This document shows positions 12,656 to 24,662 of a stretch of 64,000 nucleotides of DNA, piece after piece. Location of the stretch: contig CM046876.1 of the NCBI GenBank assembly GCA_025667525.1, forward strand, positions 571,699,469-571,763,468, given 5' to 3'. Source of the stretch: Glebionis coronaria. Taxonomy: Eukaryota; Streptophyta; Magnoliopsida; Asterales; Asteraceae. A program made the position numbers and the translations under genes. The number at the start of each line of letters is the position of its first letter. Position 1 is the first letter of the stretch. The notes under the pieces are model-generated. The model saw nothing but the letters and a program-made list of their open reading frames with translations, was not told the origin of the DNA and made no database searches.

Positions 12656-13827
12656 TGATGTAGAAAGCTGTGATAAAAATTAAGGAAGATGAAGGTTTGA
12701 GAAAATTTAGTTAGACAAGAATAAGCAGTTACACTGTTTAAAAAATTTGAGCTAAATATATAGGAGAGGTGAAAACATGTGATTGGTCAAAACATGAGGC
12801 AGTTATATTCAAAATATAATGATGAAAATATATAACTTATCTCAAGCATTAATAAAAAGTTACCAACTCCTAAAATTACGACCCATAATTTCGTCAAAAA
12901 TAACAACTGAGTAAGACCCAATGTTTATCAACGGTAAAAAATAACTTATCAGCGCCCAACGGCTATATTCTTGTCAACGTTGGAATTTGCCATGTCAACG
13001 TCACGATTGGTCTTAACAGCGTTTGGAAATAAAACTGTCAGCGTCCAAAAATAAAAACAATTTAAAAGAAAAAAGACCTTAACAAAGTAATTTATCCTAG
13101 TGAAGATAACTTATAGACTGAAAATCACTATAGGGTGGCAAGCACTGTCCAATCATGCACACTTGCTTAAGCAAGATAGACATAATTGCCCTCAAGTGTC
13201 CCTTGCTAACCAAAGTTCTTAACAATGAAGTTATCTCATAAAATACCTTGTAACTTCCTAGGTAAGCCCAATAAAATCATACCCAAGTCTCCCAACCGAC
13301 CATAACCAATTCTAGGTCAAAAAGTCTTGGCAGCGTGCAAAGTATATCAACTTTGCATGCTACAGTGCCTCACGATTTAGTAAACTAACTCGTACTCACC
13401 AGTGGAAACAATCTAGAATTGTGATAAGAGTATTATAAGAATACCCAAAAAGTCCTAAAGGTTTCCTAAACCTCCCCTTAAAAGAAGATATACAAGTTGC
13501 CAAACATAAAATATGCAATAAAAATTTATGTCAAGATAGGAAGTAAACATTCCAACCATCATCCATAAACTTGAACACACTCCTAGTAAGCTCCAAAGAT
13601 TCATAAGCAACTCTGTATCCATTTGTACAATGCTCATAATGCCTGCATAATTAGATCAAAAACCACAAAACTAACATGTTGCTGTTAACGTACATTTTAA
13701 CACTTATCAGCGTTAAAATAACCTTTGTCAGCGTTAGAAAAATAAAGTGGAAAACCTAATTTTGTACAAAGACCAATAACAGTGCCTATCATGTACATAC
13801 TTTTACAATAAGTTCCAAAAACACATA
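12656..13827 (-). other. Element C spacer between pol and ORF3
   Basis: This is non-coding sequence of about 1.2 kb. It holds at least eight TCAACG/TCAGCG motif copies, clustered near 12950-13045 and 13685-13735, all in the same orientation. It could serve as the ORF3 leader. No other gene or strong structure is seen. Confidence 0.65.
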
Positions 13828-16800
13828 TTAGGTAAGATCGATCATTCCAATACTTGTTACCCAGTTTTGAAATCTCCCAGTATCAAAAGGTTTAGTTAAC
13901 AAATCTGCTACATTTTCTTCTGTGTCAACCCTATCTGGTTGAATTAAACCTTTTTCCAAAACAATCTCTTATAAAGTGATGTCTAATTTCTATGTGTTTA
14001 GTTTTTGAATGATGTACAGGATTCTTAATAATGCATAAAGTACTGTTATTGTCTACTAAAATCTTGGTATGCATAAAATTATACCCATCCAACAGTTGGT
14101 TCTGAATCCATAAGACTTGTCCACAACAAGCAGCTACAGCAACATATTCTGCTTCAGTTGTAGAGTTGGCCATCATTGTTTGTTTCTTGCATTGCCAAGA
14201 TATCAATCTACTCCTAAGAAATTGGCATCCACCACTTGTGGATTTTCTATCAAACTTGTCACCTCCATAATCACTGTCTGAATAACCAATAAGCTCCAAT
14301 GGAGAATCCTTTGGATACCATAATCCCAAGGTAGGATAGCACCTAAGGTACCTAAAAATCCTCTTGACAGCATGAAGATGACACTCTTTGGAAGTCACTT
14401 GATGGCGTGCACATACACACACAGCAAACATAATGTCAGGTCTGGAAGTTGTAAGATACATCAATGATCCAATCATTGACCTATAATGACTAACATCCAT
14501 TTCTTTTCCATCTCCAATCTTTCCCCAAGGGTGTTCCCTATCCATGGGTGTGCTAGCCCGTTCTTCATGTAGGGAAAAGCCAAACTTCTTCAAGATTTTT
14601 GCTACATATTTGTCTTGAGAGATGAAGATACCATCTTCTTTCTGTTGAACTTGTAAACCTAGAAAGAAGTTCATCTCTCCCATTGCACTCATCTTGAATT
14701 TGTCTATCATGAACTTGGAAAAGTCTTCACTCATCTTTGGACTTGAAAAGCCAAAGATGATATCATCCACATAGACCTGAACAAGTAAAAAGTCCTTGCC
14801 AATCTTCTTGGTAAATAAAGTCTGATCTATGGTGCCCCTCTTGAATCCATTGTCCACCAGATAGGTGGAGAATGTTCCATACCATGCTCTTGGGGCTTGA
14901 TGAAGTCCATACATTGCTTTCTTCACCCTATACACCTTGTCAGGATGTTCTGAATCTTTAAAACCAGGAGGCTGCATTACATAAACCTCCTCTGCAGTTG
15001 TGCCATAAATAAAAGCACTCTTCACATCCATTTGATAAACTGTGAAGCCCATGCAAGAAGCATAGGCTAGGAAAATTCTTATTGCTTCAATCCTTGCAAC
15101 TGGTGTAAAAACCTCTTCATGGTCTATCCCTTCCTCTTGTGAATAGCCTTGAGCAACTAAACGTGCCTTGTTTCTGATCACAATCCCTCTTTCATCCTTC
15201 TTGTTTCTAAGAACCCATCTTGTCCCTATAGGTCTTACATATCTGGGACAGTCCACTAACTCCCAAACATCTTGAATAGAAAATTGGTGAAGCTCATCCT
15301 GCATTGCTTCCACCCAACTTGGTTCTTTGAGAGCATCAAATATCTTATTGGGTTCCTGTTGTGACAGAAAACAAGCAAACAAACATGCCTGTACAAGAAG
15401 GGTATCAACCTTCTTGTGGATATTGGCAATAAAACCACCTTGATTCTGATGAGATCTTCGTGTTTGAACAGGAGACAACACATCACCAATGATTAGAGAA
15501 GGAGGATGATTTCTGATAGTAGATGTAAGTATTCCTCCTTCTATAAGTGTGTTGTCTTCAATCTCAGTCTCCATGTTGCCAATATCATCTTCAAATTCTC
15601 CTCCATCATCACCAGAATGAACCTCTTCATGTACCGTGGAAGGTTCACCTTGTTGGAAGAGAATAAATGGTCAAAAGGGTTGTCAACGCCTGAACTAGGC
15701 CTGTCCACGTTTGAGCCATCAACGCCTGAATTTGGCATGTCAGCGCCAGATTTTCCTTTGTCAGCGCTTGAAGATTCATGCATGTTTTCATCAATTGGTT
15801 TTTCTTGTGGACCATCTTTTTCCTTTCCAGTAGCAGCAGCAGCAAATCCATCTGTCCATATGGGAATGGTGACATACTCAAGTATGGGAGCTGATTTGAC
15901 TACATGTCATCCTACTTCCTTATCAACCTGTTTACCTGAAATTTCAACAACTGGTTCCTCCACAACATTTGAATCCACTTTCACAATGTTTGGATTGGTA
16001 ACAGACATATAATTCAAGGTTCTAGATAAAGGTTCTAAATTAAAGAACCAATTTGGTCCACTCTCAGGATCACTAGGTTTACTTTCTAAAAATTTAACAT
16101 GTACCTTTTCAAGTATACGCTTTTCTTTCTTAATGTAAACCCTATATCCTTTACTCTGCACTGAATAGCCTATAAAATAGCCTTCATCACCTTTAGCACT
16201 AAACTTTCCTAAGGCATCACTAGTATCCAGTATCACTACATGACATCCAAAGGGTTTAAGAAAACCGATATTAGGTTTCCTATTCCAAAATAGCTCATAA
16301 GGTGTCTTATTGTGGATTTTGTTGATCAATGCCCTATTCTGAACATAACAGGCTGTATTCACAGCCTCAACCCCAAAATCAATGGGAAAATGAGCATCAA
16401 CCAATATTGTCCTAGCTGCTTCTATGAGTGTTCTATTCTTCCTTTCAGCCACCCTATTTTGTTGTGGGGTTCTAGCTATACTAAACCGCCTAGTAATCCG
16501 TTTATTGACACATAAGTCATCTAACAGCTTGTTTCTAAACTCACCACAATTATCACTTCTAAGTATTTTAACCTCATTCCTTATTTTCTTTTCAATTTGG
16601 GTAATAAAGTTAATCAAAATAGTGGCATTTTCACTTTTCAAAGCCAAAAAGAAAGTCCAAGTAAATCTAGAAAAATCATTAGTTATGACAAAACAAAAGG
16701 ATTTTCCATTTAAACTTTCTATATTAGTTGGACCAAACAAGTCCATATGTAGCAAGTGAAGTGGTTTAGAACTAGAGTGCACAAGTTTAGACTTAAAGGA

Positions 16801-17400
16801 GACTTTGTGTTGTTTGCCTTTAAGGCATGCAACACAAGAGTGATCATTATGGAAAGCCTTTTCAGGCAAACCATCAACTAAACCATGTCTCACAAGTCTG
16901 TTTATGTTCTTAAAGTTTATGTGCCCTAAACTTCTGTGCCATAGATTACTTTCATTAACTGAAGCCTTAGCATATAGACATGACAAATTATTATTCATCC
17001 TAATTCCATTAAGATTCACATTATAAATGTCCTTATGCCTAGGTGTTCTATAATCAATAAACTTCTCATCAGATATCATAAAGTCTATTTAACAGCAAGC
17101 ATTCAGTATCAATAAAAAGAACCTTATTTTTGTTATCACAAACTTGTGATACACTAAACAGATTGTAATCAAGTTCTTTTACCAGAAATATGTTTTCAAA
17201 ACGCAAATTATTGGTGATAAGAGTGCCTTTGCCAGTAGTTGTACCATATCCTCCTCCAAAGTACACTTTGTCACCATCTTTAATGGGGGTAAAGTTGGTC
17301 AAATAATCTTCCTTACCCGTCATGTGCCTAGAGCATCCACTATCCCAATAGCCATAATCATTTACCTGCTTTTGAATGCCCTACACATAAAGAAAACAAA
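13828..17400 (-). pseudogene. Element C pol: protease, integrase, RT and RNase H
   Basis: The protease motif WDSGCSRHMTG is encoded at about 17327-17347 with DSG intact. A frameshift near 17080 leads to the integrase frame (17079-15907): zinc-binding HRSLGH with CVAC, catalytic Asp in LLHMDLFGP and LRSDNCGEF, Glu in VAERKNRT. That frame runs on after a stop to about 15541, including a stretch rich in SGVD and SAD encoded by the TCARCG repeats. A shift follows, and RT (15574 onward) has YQMDVKSAF and YVDDIIFG. RNase H has YSDSDYGG and STSGG. A last frameshift near 13950 puts the C-terminus, ending in DLLTKPF and about ten more residues, in another frame to the stop at 13828. Three shifts make it inactive. 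Confidence 0.92.
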
Positions 17401-20177
17401 TTAGTTTTCTTTAGAAACCCAAGCCTGAGCAGACTTGGATTCATTTGGTTTTTCAACAAGAACAGACTTATTCCTTATAACAACCCCTTGTTCATCCCTT
17501 TTAGGATTAAACACCGAGTTAACCCCAATTGGTTTAGTTACGACCTTTGAAATATAATGAAATCTGTTACAGGTCATAGAAATCCAATCTGAATTAGGGT
17601 TTTGGTCTTGTTTGGGTCTCCATGTCAAGCTAGATGAAGCTTTAGACCCCTTTACCTTTGGTTGCAAGTATCTATTATTACTTGGTCTAACAGAGTTGGA
17701 AACATTCCTGTCAACGTTAAAATTGTTCTTTACAACGCTGAAATTACACTTATCAACGCCAAAACTAGGGTTTGCTACAGGAACCCATTGTCTGTTAGAC
17801 CATGTATTAGTCTTTTGAAAAGACCTTTTTCCATATGTATTAGAACCTTTAGTAAAGAATGGAGCTGGTATAGTAACTTGTGGAATTTGCTGGACAAAAG
17901 GTCTGGGTTTGACCATGGTTGACTTTTTGTCAGCGTTGACTTTTGAAGCACTGACACACTTATACGCCAAATGTGAAAAACTACCACAAATATAACAAGC
18001 TTTTCTAGACATAACCCTAGGTCTAGATGAAAAGAACCCTGTCCTATTATCACTAACTTGACTTTTTGGTGACCTAGGTTTTCTATACATATCTGCATAC
18101 TTACCACTAGGTTTTCTATTAACATTTAAGCCAAGGTCAACAGGTTTTCCAGTAGAAGGATTGGTCACTTTTATGGGTGAGGAATCATTTGGGCTTTCAC
18201 TAAGCATGCTACCTTTAACAAACAAAGTAGGATTGGCTTTCTTCCATTGTTCCAAGTCAGTCAATTTCTGCTTATATTCCTCTACTGGAGTAAGAACTCC
18301 TGGTGGAGGAATGAATTCCTTTTCTTGGATTTCTGGTATACCAGCTCAAGATAAATCCTTTCTAAGGACACCATAAAAGTTTCCACCAGGTGGTGGAACA
18401 TTAGCATATTCTTTCATCCCAATCCCAGTCATATCCCTAGAGTCTCTTTGTTCACTAACACATTTTTCTATGGTTTGAGAAGCTTTATCAAATCTTTGAA
18501 TTTTAAGCCCTACATTCTCTTTGTTTTTAATGGCCTCATCTAAAATAGCTTGTATGACTGCTTTGGATCTTTCCAAAATGTCCCTAAGGTCAACACTAAC
18601 ATTGAGGTCATGAGATAAAACGTTAATTTGATCTTTTAGGTCAAGCTACATTTTCTTATATTCAGCCACAGTCTTTTCAGTTTGAACAAGTGCCAGTTGA
18701 TAATTAGATAAATTGTATTTTTTTGAACATCAGATAACTTGTATTTTTTATCAAAAACATCTGATTTTAACTTTAAAGTTTCTTTGTTAGGTTTTTCAGT
18801 ATTTAAACGACAACCTTTACTACATAAAGCATCATCATATACCTCATTATCTGATGAAGATGAAGAATGTGTCATGAGAGCATAGTGAACATGCTCTTCT
18901 TCTATATTCTCTGCAATCAAGGCCTTGTTCTCTTCCACCTCCTTAGCCATAAAGCTCCAGTCCCAGCCAACACCATCAATTTCTTGCATGGCTACCATAG
19001 CCTTTGTGTCTTCAACCTTGATGATTTGGCTTGAAGGCTTTCCATCATCAGATCTTCTTGGAGATCTGCATTCTCTCATAAAATGACCCATTCTATGGCA
19101 ATTGTAACACTCAACCTTGGACTTATCAAATCCAGCAGTGTCTTTAGCATTAAAGTTCATCTTCTTCCTGAATCTCCTATTCCATCTATTGGCCCTTATG
19201 CTTGCAAGTGCCATATTCCACTTAATGTCCATCTCCTCTAAATTCTCATCACTGATTTGCTCAAGGTCATCATATATAATCACCGAACCATTAGGTAATG
19301 CAGCAATGTATGCACAAACTGTATCTAGATCAAAGCCAGCAGGTTTAATTCTTGGTGAGTCAACATTGCATGTGTCAGCGTCTGAATGAGAGGCGCTGAC
19401 AAAGGTTGATCCAACATTGACACAAGGTGATCCAGTAACAGGATGCACGTATAACTCTCTTTGATCAAATTGACCTTCACTATATGAGAAGAAAGCAATG
19501 TTTCTAGAGGTAGATTTGCTTCCTTGATCCAAGAGGATTTCATTCTCTACAATCTTCAGTTTATTGTAGACGTCATCAAAAGTGGAACTTTTGTGAGCAT
19601 TGGTAGCAATAGTAGACCTTGCTTCAATCTTCCATGCATCACCAAGACTTTTAAGGAAAGTGGTAATGATATCAGCATCATCATACACTGTTCCCATGAA
19701 GGACAATTTGCTTGTGATGTCTAGAAGTCTGCTTCTCACCCCACTTAGCTTCTCATTGGGAAGAGCCTTGAACACATCATACTCATGTAAGAGTTGCTTC
19801 TTCTTCTCTAAGGCAGTATCATCATTACCACCATAATTGACTTGAAGAGCTGCCCAAAGCTCTTTGGCAGACTCAAAACCTCTATACTTGTGCTGATTGG
19901 TTGGTCCCAAATAAAGTTTGAGAATGCTTAGAGTTTTCATGTCATTCCTTCTCTTTGCAATGTCCTTAGTTGAGACAGCTCTCCCATCTGAAGGTTTTTC
20001 TTTTCGATCCTCTTCAGTTGAACCCTCAACTGATCTTAAAGTAATAGCAGCAGCAATCTTGGCAGCCTTATCGAATGTGTTTCCATATTAAATAATTTCC
20101 TATAGTGTGTGATCATGAATCTGAAGGTACTGCTCAAAATTGAACTTCCATAGCTCAAAGTTGTCTGGGCCTAGCAT
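17401..20177 (-). pseudogene. Element C gag with two zinc knuckles, broken
   Basis: The probable start is the ATG at 20177, giving a capsid N-terminus with FELWKFNFEQYLQ, although an upstream ATG in a shifted frame near 20218 is possible. Two stops lie before 20080. The main open part (19940-18636) is a UBN2 capsid domain followed by knuckle CYNCHRMGHFMREC. A frameshift near 18700 leads to a lysine-rich coiled segment (18576-18346), a stop, and 18264-17401 with a second knuckle CYICGSFSHLAYKC and a basic, asparagine-rich tail. The tail has three or four TCARCG copies, read as FNVDRN and KVNADKK. Two knuckles and a length near 900 codons exceed most copia gags. Confidence 0.85.
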
Positions 20178-20310
20178 GATTGTGACTAGAGGAGGAGGTC
20201 ATATCAGGAGTAAACATCTTGTCTGGTTCTTATGGTTTCTTGAAAAATTAGGGTTTTTGGGGATTTTGTCTTCTTTAGATCAAAGTTCCTCAACAAGCTC
20301 TGATACCACT
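20178..20310 (-). promoter_or_regulatory. Element C primer binding site and short leader
   Basis: The complement of 20291-20308 reads TGGTATCAGAGCTTGTTG, the classic plant site for initiator tRNA-Met, two bases inside the 5' LTR. The leader to gag is only about 130 bp. Confidence 0.92.
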
Positions 20311-20801
20311 TGTTGATCCTAAACTTAGATCGATTTAGCTTTGTGTAAATGAGATTAAATCAAGTTAAACACTTAGAGAAACTTTGTTGTATAAACAATT
20401 CAAGTACTATGCGGAATTAATACTTGAATGAAGAACAAACAAAATAGATAAACCAAACTTTCACTTTGATTGATGATCGAACTTGTGTACAATGAAAGTG
20501 TTAAAACGTATATTAAACTAAAACCTAAAGGCCTCCTTTTATAGATTAAGGAACCTTGTACAAGAGTCTACGTATCAGCTATTTTAGGTAAAGATAAACA
20601 TAGAAAATACATTGTCGAACATACCTTTACTAGAAACATAAAACGTGTAGACTAAGTATTCTGTCAGTGCTTGGACTACTTCTCATCAGTGCTTGATTTC
20701 TTCTTGTCAACGCTTGATCTGTCAACGCTTGATTTCTTCTTATCAACGTCTAATTTCCTCTTGTCATCGTCTAAGTGTCTTGGCTCATTTTATTCCCAAC
20801 A
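20311..20801 (-). repeat. Element C 5' LTR
   Basis: This 491-bp LTR carries the six TCARCG-like units at about 20658-20775, which lie in its first part as read on the minus strand. The target duplication GTATC follows. Confidence 0.95.
20535..20543 (-). promoter_or_regulatory. Element C LTR TATA box
   Basis: The complement reads TATAAAAGG, a good plant TATA box in the 5' LTR, followed by a GGCC-containing stretch. The other LTR has one base changed. Confidence 0.6.
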
Positions 20802-20806
20802 GTATC

Positions 20807-21569
20807 ATCATCACCATGTGCAGACTCCTTATGGTCAGACATGGTGAAGGGCCACAAGGGTAAAAAAACTAACTCATAACACTGCCAACAAAGTTCCCAG
20901 GCTTCCAAACCACTCAAGGGTGGCAGGTCAAGGGAAAGCAATGAGTGAGGATCCAAAGATATAAGGTCAATAAATAAATATAACCAACCCAAAAATAAAA
21001 TAAATAAACAACCAAAAAATCAGATAGCAATCAAAAAAGAGAAAGATGAGAGATGTTACAGTGAGACCCCAAAAAGCAAGCACAATCGAACTGATATTTC
21101 TAGATTCAGTTAGTCTAGAAGATATCAGAACCTCCAAGATGACAACCCCTAATTTTTCTTCTCGGGAAAAATTAGGGAAAATTAACAACGGCAACAGATC
21201 CGCCAACAAGGTAACCAAACAATGCCAAGAAACCTCCAAGAACAGATCACAAATAGCAAACCCTATTTTTTGCAAAAGATTAGGGATTCACCACGTATGA
21301 TATAGAGAATGCTACAAGAAACCCAATGGTAACACCAATTAGTCACCAGAACCTTTAAATCAAAAGATCTCCAAAAAAGTCAAAACCCTAATTTTTTTCA
21401 AAAAATTTAGGGGTTTTGTAAACCGAGAGAGTATAACGCTATTTCAATAGCAGATTCAAAGGAAAATCAACTTTAAGAGCCAGTATAAAAAAAGTATCAA
21501 AAGAAAAAGATTTATCAAAAAACTTTTCATAGTAACAAAGTCAGATTCGTAAACCTGTCTTTGATACCA
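20807..21569 (-). other. Element A gag start, leader and primer binding site
   Basis: The gag start codon is at 20842-20840 on the minus strand, and about 14 codons follow before insertion C. Upstream, to 21560, is an untranslated leader with three AT-rich inverted repeats (near 21147-21177, 21260-21285 and 21381-21418). The complement of 21561-21569 reads TGGTATCAA, matching the 3' end of initiator tRNA-Met, the usual plant copia primer, and it directly abuts the LTR. No gene is seen in the leader. Confidence 0.72.
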
Positions 21570-22031
21570 TGTAGAAAAACAAGGTATGATGATCCCAAAA
21601 CACTTTATATTAACTTTAAACTAAACAAAATACAGCGAGAGTTTAAAATCATAAAATCCACCACAAATAAATTTGGTGTGGATCTATTATCTACTTGATA
21701 ATAGTCTTACAAAGATCAAACTGAAACAACAAGATGAATAAACAAAGTAATATGAAGAGAGAGGGTTCTGGTAGCCATTGACGGCTGGAACAAAACACAC
21801 TCACTCGCTTAACCCTCACTCTGAAAGAGTTAGGGTATTATACAAAACAACACAACGGTCATAACCCAACAAACATGGGCCTTCACAAGCTTAAGCCCAA
21901 CTTCCATCAGCCCAGTGTTCCAAGTCCATATCAACAATACTGAAATGTCAAAAGTAGTCCATGCATTTAACACATGACACAATTAGTCCTTATAATCAAG
22001 GATATCAGATAATGTGTTGGAAATTTTAACA
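21570..22031 (-). repeat. Element A 5' LTR (probable)
   Basis: The inner edge is set by the adjacent tRNA-Met primer site and the TG at 21570. The outer edge is placed at the TTAACA ending at 22031, where the sequence turns into plain AT-rich DNA. The partner LTR is outside the window, so this end is a best guess. Confidence 0.55.
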
Positions 22032-22542
22032 GGTAGTCGTGCGATGCGACGATACGTAATTTGTGACTAAATTATATGACAAATAAATGTTATTTGGTTA
22101 TTTGCTTTTTTAACACTAACTTTTGAATGATGATAATTCCTATTAAAATATATATCTCAAAAATATGGTTTTGATCGAATAATATTGTTATTTTTTAAAA
22201 AAGAATCGTAGTTTTTAGTTTTAAAAATAGAAAAGTGATGAAAAATATAAAATACTTCACAAGTTTGGCTTTATGTTGAAAAATAAAATTACAAAATATA
22301 GTATATTTTATAAAAATAATTTAAACAATGCGTGTGACACATTTTTTTCCAATCACTTTCACTCCAAAATTAAGATAAAAGCATTCATCGTAAAAAAATT
22401 AAATATCTCTCACTTTACTTCTTTCTCTCTTGAGTCACTTTGTCTTAAAACTCTCAATAACACATAAAATTTTTAGTTTTTTTTCATTTACTTCTATTTT
22501 CTTTTTTTAAAGTTATCTCGAGTACATAGTGTAAATGATGTA
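22032..22542. other. AT-rich DNA without a recognised gene
   Basis: Long A and T runs only. The short ORF at 22273-22467 is what AT-rich chance sequence gives. No repeat partner was found in the window. Confidence 0.6.
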
Positions 22543-22549
22543 TACAGTA

Positions 22550-23003
22550 CGAAATTCAATAGGGTTAACAGATCTTTAGGCTACTAGGAACGCATATCAT
22601 TCACATGTATAAAACACGACGGAATAGAATGAGATACGTTAAACAAGGTGTTTATGAATAAGATGAAATCTCCCAATGATTGATTGTATTAGTATTAACA
22701 AACAATCTCTAAACGTGTATACCTTAATCCCACGCCTAGAACACACATTTAGTTTAGGTTTACATTGTGAATGTTTCTGATCAATAAAACCTAAATTCCT
22801 TTAGTACAAGGACCATGGATATACAAGAGATAAGATCAAATAAACAATGAGATCTTCTATTTAGATAAAAAAATATTCTGAATCCTTATCATAATAAGAA
22901 TTCTTAACTCACTTCATCAGCGGCTAGACAATATGTATCAACGGCTAGAGCTACTCATGTTTTCTTCTTTGAGTTTCTGCCACATCAACTCTTAGACCCA
23001 ACA
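22550..23003 (-). repeat. Element D 3' LTR
   Basis: This pairs with 24663-25126. The stretch holding the TATA box in the other LTR is deleted here. Two TCARCGGCTAGA copies lie near 22919-22950. Confidence 0.85.
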
Positions 23004-24662
23004 GTCTTCCCCTAGTTGATGTCGACAAAACTCTTTGTGTATCTCTTGTATATGGTACATGATCTTCAAATTGCTTCTCCTCAAGTTAAACATCTATATC
23101 TTCCCCTTTTTGTCACATCAATAGAGAAGTAACAAGTGTATGCAATCGAAGATTCTCCAAATGTAGGTTTTGTGTAATGATCTTGAAGAAAAAAAATACA
23201 ATATTTTTTATGTAGAAGTAGAATAACCCAAATATGTGTTCCATATCTTGTACTAACCATGTGACTTCAAAACTCACAGCTATAATGAGTAGACTTCAAA
23301 ACTCACGGCTATAGTGCGTAGAAGTCTCTTTGAAAAAAAGAATCCTCATTGGATACAGACAATGAGACACATACAATAGCAACTACCAGCATAGAGCGTT
23401 TTAAGAAAAATCTCATACCTTTGCTACCTTTTTATCAAGTCCTTTGTCACAAATTAAGCACCTACAAGTTACCTTCATACCCCAACAGATTTGATAATAT
23501 GATAGAACACAAACCTACGAAAATATACTTCAAACACAAATTTATCATAAGAAATCTTCCCCTTAATCATATACTTCTCTAAGAATAATATCTGAGCCAT
23601 TAATATCATAATGGTATTATGTATAAATATGAGATCTCATGTACCTGTGTGTGTAACCAACATGTTTTGTGTGCGAAAACTAAACCAAAATTTCAAACAT
23701 CAGCAAAACCTTCATCATCCGATTTCCTTCTTTGTCCGATAAATAAAATCCATTAGTTGTCTAATATCGGACAATATATCAGACAAAAGAGTGATGTCAA
23801 AGGCTAAAATATAACTGTCAGTGGCTAGAGCCAGTCGCTGACACCATCAGTGGCTACGACCTTCAGCTAAAAACAGTGGCTAGAAAAAGATGTCAGTGGC
23901 TAGATTTACATCCTCAACCCAAACATATGCAACGCACACTCAATATCCCTTCCAACTAGCATAGTATATCGTGGGATAAACATAATCCCTAAAGATTAGC
24001 CAACCTTCAAATGTGTGTTCATAATCAACTGTCTCCCATATAACGTGATTTTACTGCTCAACAAATCTTTTCCTTTTTTTAAGCAAATACATCACGTTAT
24101 CTCTTTCTTGAACTGTTGTTGGACCACAACATACTTACTTCTATGCATCAGCCAATCGTCCACATCAGCAATCCATAAACCACTTGGATCACAGCTGTTC
24201 TTTACCATTCACGAATCATGAATAATACAACCTTCACTGAATCTCACGAAATGGTGTATTAAGAATCATAACATACTGCTAGGGTTCATCATCGATCCAT
24301 GATGAATCGATTCCCCAAAGCTAACATCACATCATCATTAATTAGAAACAATAGATATAGGGTTTTTATACCAAATCCTAAAAAAACAAAAACCGTCTCT
24401 ACAGCCAACTTTTACTGCCTGTAACTCTTTCTTGGAATATCATCTTTAAAATCGCTCTGGTGAGATCCTAGATGTATGTGTGTAGAACATACACACCAAA
24501 TTTCGTGACGATCCAATGGTTAACGAAAAAGTTATAGCCTTCTAACTACTGCTGCGCACACAAAACTGACTAGAAAACCTTATACGGGTTTCTTTATTAG
24601 TTTATAACACAAACATCTCATTAGTCCTAGCATCGAGAGCCACGAGGATCTGATACCAATTT
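23004..24662 (-). other. Element D internal region
   Basis: No conserved protein is seen in any frame; the 77-codon ORF at 23349-23582 has no recognisable feature. Near 23795-23905 are four or five copies of the phrase CAGTGGCTAGA. The right end carries the tRNA-Met type primer site beside the LTR. Confidence 0.7.

Larger units (their letters stand above)
9102..20801 (-). mobile_element. Element C: large Ty1/copia retrotransposon with extra ORF3
   Basis: This 11,700-bp element has two 491-bp LTRs (TGTTGATC to CCCAACA) and target duplication GTATC (9097-9101 and 20802-20806). It lies inside the gag of element A. By eye the LTRs differ at about 14 of 491 positions, mostly transitions, so it is fairly recent. 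Order on the minus strand: 5' LTR, primer site, gag with two zinc knuckles, protease, integrase, RT, RNase H, a spacer, a third frame of about 990 codons, polypurine tract, 3' LTR. Size and a third ORF recall Sireviruses, but lineage is not proved here. The motif TCARCG recurs throughout. Confidence 0.95.
1..22031 (-). mobile_element. Element A: degraded Ty1/copia LTR retrotransposon, split by B and C
   Basis: Three separated blocks form one minus-strand copia element: 5' LTR, leader and gag start (20802-22031), gag body (8144-9101) and protease plus integrase (1-1154). Removing insertions B and C with one copy of each 5-bp duplication joins the coding blocks: the gag start runs into the gag body, and the zinc-knuckle region runs into its downstream neighbour. 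About 3.3 kb of A remains in the window. Its RT, RNase H and 3' LTR would lie left of position 1. A is the oldest copia element here, because two others sit inside it and its frames are the most broken. Confidence 0.88.

Noticed and set aside
22273..22467. Small ORFs in AT-rich intergenic DNA (also 24015-24221 and 27517-27708)
   Set aside because: Low-complexity, no domain, no partner copy; expected by chance in such composition.
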